NCBI RefSeq assembly: GCF_000499385.1 | Contig: NW_013651728.1 | Location: 9,132 to 21,193 of the forward strand | Direction of reading: 5' to 3' | DNA: 12,062 bases | Source of the DNA: Eimeria necatrix | Lineage: Eukaryota; Apicomplexa; Conoidasida; Eucoccidiorida; Eimeriidae | Shown here: piece after piece, positions 8,658-12,062 of the stretch | How positions within the stretch are numbered: position 1 is the first letter of the stretch | How the letters are laid out: every line of letters begins with the position of its first letter | Translations under genes and position numbers: made by a program | Notes under the pieces: model-generated | Told to the model about the DNA's origin: nothing | What the model saw: only the letters and a program-made list of their open reading frames with translations | The model's database searches: none

Positions 8658-8988
8658 ATTGTGATTAGGATGTGACAGGATGTAGTAAACGCATTGCCAA
8701 AGCATTCAAGTTTTTATTGTTCAGCGGCGCATTCGCCATTGCGTTTATGTCGCATTCGCTGTGACGTCACATATTCACGCCAGCCTTTGTTGCAGATTAG
8801 GCTCTTGTAGCCAACACGTCGCATAAATGCAATATGTCCTTTCTCCCCTTGTTTCGCAGACATAGTAGCTTCACGCAGAAATAGTGGCTTTGAACTGCAA
8901 CGCGTTTTGCAGTTAAGCGTCACAGGTTTCTGCTGTATGTGCAGCTAGCACTGAACAATACTAATGGGTCAAAGCGTAGCATTCATTT

Positions 8989-9109
8989 TCACATCCTCGT
9001 TAGGTCGTCCAGGCTTCTTGCAGTGTATCTGAGAGTGCACGTTGCGCGCTGCGTGTTTCGAGGATGCTATATATTTTGGGCGTAGTGTCCGGATGTCTGG
9101 AGTATGATG
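8989..9109 (+). repeat. Conserved 3' core block, unit 7
   Basis: This is a diverged copy of the block at 7741. TGCAGTGTATCTGAGAG, GCTGCGTGTTTCGAGGATGC and TATTTTGGGCGTAGTGTCC are preserved, while the segments between them have changed. Persistence of these words in the most diverged young unit points to constraint or to recent local conversion. Confidence 0.85.
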
Positions 9110-9754
9110 CTTTGCTTTTGCTGCAGCACCATTGATTATTGCGGATTTTCTGGTGTCTGACAACATTTGGCAACTCTGCTCTGAACACAATTATGGTGAA
9201 GAAACGTGCTAGTTTCAGACGAATACTTATTTTTCTATGCAGTGCATCACGCTTGTTGAAGCGCCTGACGATGAATATGGACAGTTTTGTTTGCCGAAAT
9301 CCACTTCACGCGCAGTTGTATTCGCTGGGCTATTGTTGCGTAGTGCTGAAGTGAGCTATGAAAAACATAGCGCCTGGGATAAACTTTTGTGCCGGAACGG
9401 TGCGGTCGTTGTGTTGATGTCTTTTGTGTTATGGTTTGCTGCGCTGGGGTCGTTCTAAAACGTGTGATTCACTCAGGTTTTCTGGAATAATCTCGCTGAT
9501 GGATTTCGCCTAGCTCCTCTAACATGCATGCAGCGAACGATAAAGAGAGCACCGGCCCAGCTACAGTGCAGTTTTCGGCTAAGCTGACTTTTGCTCAATG
9601 GCCCGAAGTAGCTTGAGAGCCTGCAAAGGAACCACAGTTGCACCCATGTGGAATTTAGGAACCCCCGGCGCATGCACTTGTAGCTGGACACAGGGTAGGC
9701 GCCTCACCTCGTTTTGGGCTCACACAAACTGTTTGAATAACTGCTTGTTTCCGT

Positions 9755-10350
9755 TTGTTATTGGACGTCAAAATTTTATGAGGCGACCGAGTGAGATTGG
9801 TGCGTGATGAATCGCATGGTCATTCTTTCGCCGCGGTATCTTCGAAGCGCAGAAGTGGAATGTACCACGAGGATCAGTCTTTGTACGACGCTCTGTAATT
9901 AGTTTGTACGTTTTGTTGATACCAAAGTATCCAAAGTCGCGAAGGCAACAGCGGCGCTTCCGTTGTTCCAGTGTTAAGTGCAATTTCGCCTTTGCTTTTT
10001 CTTCCCATTCGCAGTGGCGGCAGATATTCACACCAGCCTTTGTTGCACATTAGGATGCTGTGGAGCACGAGTACCTTGGCGCCACTACATCTTTTGATGT
10101 GTTTTGGAGCCGCAATAGCTGTCCGCACGAAGGAGCTGCTTGAAAGGCGCAATGGTGTTTGGAGCTTTGCGTGGCAGATTTCTGTTTTATCTGCAGCCAA
10201 CATCGAGCCGTACTGAGCAGTGAAATAGTAGCATTCTTTTGCTCATCCTTCTCAGGTTGGCTGTGCTTTTCGCAGTGGATCTGTGAGCGGTTGTGGCACG
10301 TTGCGTGTTTCGAGGGTGCTGCATATTTTGGGCGTAATGTCTGAGTGCAC
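9755..10350 (+). repeat. Near-identical tract A, copy 2
   Basis: This is the partner of 7255-7850 at an exact offset of 2,500 bases. It contains a polypyrimidine-AG site (9984-10014) and most of the conserved 3' core. Confidence 0.93.
9984..10014 (+). other. Polypyrimidine-AG site, second copy
   Basis: This copy is identical to 7484-7514 and lies within the near-identical tract A. Identity may reflect recent conversion rather than selection. Confidence 0.35.
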
Positions 10351-10782
10351 GGAGTAGGATGCTTCGACTTTGCGCCAAAAGCACAAAGGGAGACGAACGA
10401 ATACACGATAAGCACTAGCTGTCTAGTGAATGCACATTTCGTGCCTTCTGGGAACATATTGCACTTCTGCGTTGGCTCACGTTATGATGAAGGGAATGTG
10501 CTAGTTTCAGATGAATATTTGCTCTTCTGTGCCGCGCATCACGCTTGCTGAAGCACCGGACGATGGTGTGGCTCGAAAAGGTCGAACTGTTGCGCAGTTA
10601 TATTTGTTGAGCGGTTGTTGGGACGTGATGAATTGAATTGGGAGACATTCTCGGGAATCACGTTTGGGGCCGAAATGACGCGGGCGGTGCGGCAAAGCTC
10701 TTTGTATTGTGGTACGCAGGGCTGCAGTCTTTGCACAAGGGTGTGACTCAGCCTTTCCAAAATCATCTCTCTCCTGGGTCTT
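10201..10782 (+). repeat. Highly similar tract B, copy 1
   Basis: This is ungapped against 11472 onward at an offset of 1,271, changing to 1,280 after the 9-base insertion at about 11851. Identity is about 93-96% by eye. It spans the junction between two units, so it reflects tandem duplication of a whole period rather than of one internal block. Confidence 0.92.
10241..10360 (+). repeat. Conserved 3' core block, unit 8
   Basis: The block is nearly identical to 7741-7860 and to 11512-11631. GGGCGTAATGTC replaces GGGCGTAGTGTC. Confidence 0.9.
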
Positions 10783-11168
10783 GTATAGCTTTCTTACACA
10801 TGCATGCATCGCGCGATAAAAAGAGCACTTGCCTATTCACAGTGAGATTGTTTGCTTTGCTGGATTTTTTTCGACTGGACGGGATAGCTCTAGAGCCTGT
10901 AAACGCGTAACTTGTGAACCCATTCGGAGATCACGAAAGCCTGCCGTACGCACTTGCAGCTGTGTACAGTGTAGACGTCAGACTGTTGGCCTGCGTGCTT
11001 ATGAACTATTTGAGTAACTGCCTGCTGTCCCCTCCCATTGGGCATCGAAATCCGACACGGCAACCTACTGACCACCATACGTGGTGCGCTGCATCGTCAC
11101 ATCGCCGCGATATATTTATATGTAGAGAAACGTGTCACGTGAATAGGAGTTTGCAGGGCCCTCGCCAT

Positions 11169-11178
11169 CCAGGGAGTA
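11169..11178 (+). repeat. CCAGGGAGTA element, unit 9
   Basis: This is the only intact copy in the young half. It is preceded by the palindrome AGGGCCCT (11154-11161) and followed 28 bases later by a perfect 13-bp hairpin. Confidence 0.82.
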
Positions 11179-11206
11179 TGTTCGGTTGGTAAGGAGGTAT
11201 TGGTAA

Positions 11207-11235
11207 ATTGAGGGCATAGTGGCTATGCCCTCAAT
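11207..11235. repeat. Perfect 13-bp hairpin, 3-base loop
   Basis: The left arm ATTGAGGGCATAG (11207-11219), loop TGG and right arm CTATGCCCTCAAT (11223-11235) pair exactly. It has the same place in the repeat unit as the 3665 hairpin, but the arm sequence is unrelated. Confidence 0.95.
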
Positions 11236-11511
11236 GTTTTATTGTTTAATGCGATGCCGCGTCTGCGTTTACTTGCCGGTCCCAGCGGCGGCAGATATTC
11301 GCATCAGCCTTTGTTGCACATTAGGATGCTGTGGAGCACTAGTAGTTTGGCGGTATTAAATCTTTGGGTGTGTTTCCCAGCCTCAATGGCTGTCCGGACG
11401 AAGGAGCTGCTTGGAAGGCGCAATGGTATTTGGAGCTTCACCTGGCGGGTTTCAGTTTTATCTGCAGCCAACACCGAGCCGTACTGAGCAGTAAAAGAGT
11501 AGCATTCTTTT

Positions 11512-11631
11512 GCTCATCCTCCTCAGGTTGGCTGTGTTTTTCGCAGTGGATCTGTGAGCGGTTGTGGCACGTTGCGTGTTTCGAGGGTGCTACATATTTT
11601 GGGCGTAGTGTCTGAGTGCACGGAGTAGGAT
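11512..11631 (+). repeat. Conserved 3' core block, unit 9
   Basis: This is a further copy of the block, with TCTGTGAGCGG at 11551 and TTTTGGGCGTAGTGTC near 11597. It starts about 340 bases after the CCAGGGAGTA element. Confidence 0.9.
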
Positions 11632-11800
11632 GCTTCGACTTTGCCCCAAATGCGCAAAGGGAGACGAACGAATACACGATAAGCACTAATTTTCTAGGGA
11701 ATGCACATTTCACGCCGTCTGGGAACATGTTGCAGTTGTGCGCTGGCTCACGTTAGGATAAAGGGAATGTGCTAGTTTCAGATGAAAATTTGCTCTTCTA

Positions 11801-12062
11801 TGCCGCGCATTACGCTTGCTGAAGCACCGGACAATGCACGTAATCGAAGAGGTCGAACGGTTCGAACTGCTGCGCAGTTATATTCGTTGAGCGGTTGTTG
11901 GGACGTGATGAATTGAACTGGGAGACATTCTAGAGAATCACGTTTGGGGCCGAAATGACGCGGGCGGTGCGGCAAAGCTCTTTGTATTGTGGTATGCAGG
12001 GCTGCAGTCGTTGCACAAGGGTGTGACTCAGCCTTTCCAAAATCATCTCTCTGCTCGGTCTT
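11801..12062 (+). repeat. Young array unit 10, cut by the window end
   Basis: The first 262 bases of a further unit are present. They match 10530-10782 closely (ending GGTCTT in both), with a 9-base insertion at about 11851-11867. The array therefore continues beyond this window. Confidence 0.94.
11851..11867 (+). repeat. 9-base microduplication
   Basis: GGTCGAAC is followed directly by GGTTCGAAC, where the sister unit (near 10579) has a single GGTCGAAC. The insertion shifts the alignment offset from 1,271 to 1,280. It looks like a slippage event private to this unit. Confidence 0.8.

Larger units (their letters stand above)
8266..9239 (+). repeat. Young array unit 7, shortened (~0.97 kb)
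   Basis: This is the most diverged of the younger units. The start aligns with 6725-6780 through ACTTATTTT, then a GCATCA-like anchor and GAtgA. A decayed element (CCAGACGGTATG, 8646-8657) aligns with CCAGGGAGTATG at 11169, and the flanking GCCCTgGCC and TTTTTATTG also agree. Only about 380 bases separate anchor and element, against 630 to 685 elsewhere, so about 250 to 300 bases are missing from the 5' half. The 3' core is clear at 8989-9109. The frame that stays open in three sister units has an in-frame TAG here near 8807, which argues against coding. Confidence 0.88.
9240..10529 (+). repeat. Young array unit 8 (~1.29 kb)
   Basis: This is the partner of the unit at 6740 at an offset of 2,500. 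The tract 9755-10350 is nearly identical to 7255-7850. From about 10200 onward it is instead most like the unit at 10530, at an offset of 1,271. It is thus a mosaic whose closest relative changes along its length. CCAGGGAGTA is not recognisable near 9880. No gene is supported: the few differences from the unit at 6740 within an 87-codon minus-strand frame (9768-10031) mostly change amino acids. Confidence 0.94.
10530..11800 (+). repeat. Young array unit 9 (~1.27 kb)
   Basis: The anchor region GCCGCGCATCACGC at 10531 is followed by CCAGGGAGTATG at 11169, 639 bases later. A perfect 13-bp hairpin comes next, and the 3' core is at 11512-11631. The first part is about 95% identical by eye to the partial unit at 11801. 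The 3' part from about 11472 is about 93% identical to the end of the preceding unit, with no gaps over about 280 bases. It keeps the element that the units at 6740 and 9240 have lost. No gene is supported. Confidence 0.94.
11472..12062 (+). repeat. Highly similar tract B, copy 2
   Basis: This is the partner of 10201-10782 and runs to the window edge, so its true end is not visible. It includes a stretch with almost no change (GGGAGACGAACGAATACACG at 11659, also at 10388). Confidence 0.92.

Noticed and set aside
10050..10457. Minus-strand open frame of 135 codons, with a 96-codon counterpart at 11438-11728
   Set aside because: The two copies are about 93% identical at the DNA level and ungapped, so similarity is expected. 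Most substitutions change the amino acid, with no sign of selection on protein.
1..12062. CRISPR array, telomere repeats, rRNA, or transposon with terminal repeats
   Set aside because: No short direct repeats with regular spacers, no TTAGGG-like runs, no rRNA landmarks, and no long terminal or inverted termini with target duplications were seen.

Overview
The window looks like eukaryotic nuclear DNA that carries no gene I can support. Base composition is mixed. No open frame exceeds about 147 codons, and the longer ones resemble no family, often begin at non-ATG codons and are not maintained between repeat copies. There is no operon-like packing, no recognisable rRNA or tRNA, and no transposase or reverse-transcriptase motif. 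Polypyrimidine-AG sites of eukaryotic type are present. I cannot name the organism. A protist with mid-range GC (coccidian, dinoflagellate or kinetoplastid relative) is one guess, and nothing in the sequence decides it.

The main result is that essentially the whole window is a head-to-tail array of one diverged non-coding repeat of about 1.25 to 1.55 kb. Two short landmarks recur in fixed phase. The first is a CAG-containing anchor near 23, 1560, 2984, 4502, 5929, 6740, 8266, 9240, 10530 and 11801. The second is CAGGGAGTA or a close variant, about 630 to 685 bases after the anchor, at 697, 2197, 3629, 5186, 6560 and 11170, with a decayed copy near 8648. A third landmark, the 3' core block, is clear at 7741, 8989, 10241 and 11512. 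It can still be recognised in the old half near 2545 and 5525.

Layout: five old, strongly diverged units lie at 23-6739, the fifth cut to about 0.8 kb. Five younger units lie at 6740-12062, the last cut off by the window edge. The younger part shows patchwork homogenisation. Units at 6740 and 9240 are nearly identical over about 600 bases (7255-7850 versus 9755-10350) but only moderately similar on either side. Units at 10530 and 11801 share another highly similar tract. This is the pattern expected of unequal exchange and gene conversion.

Several perfect stem-loops with 3-base loops sit in the array. The strongest are a 19-bp hairpin at 3665-3705 and a 13-bp hairpin at 11207-11235. Their arms are unrelated in sequence, yet both start 27 to 28 bases after the CCAGGGAGTA element. 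A cluster of three small stem-loops lies at 5842-5921. The array may be a complex satellite, a tandem locus for a long non-coding RNA, or decayed copies of an unrecognised multi-exon gene. The sequence alone does not decide among these.
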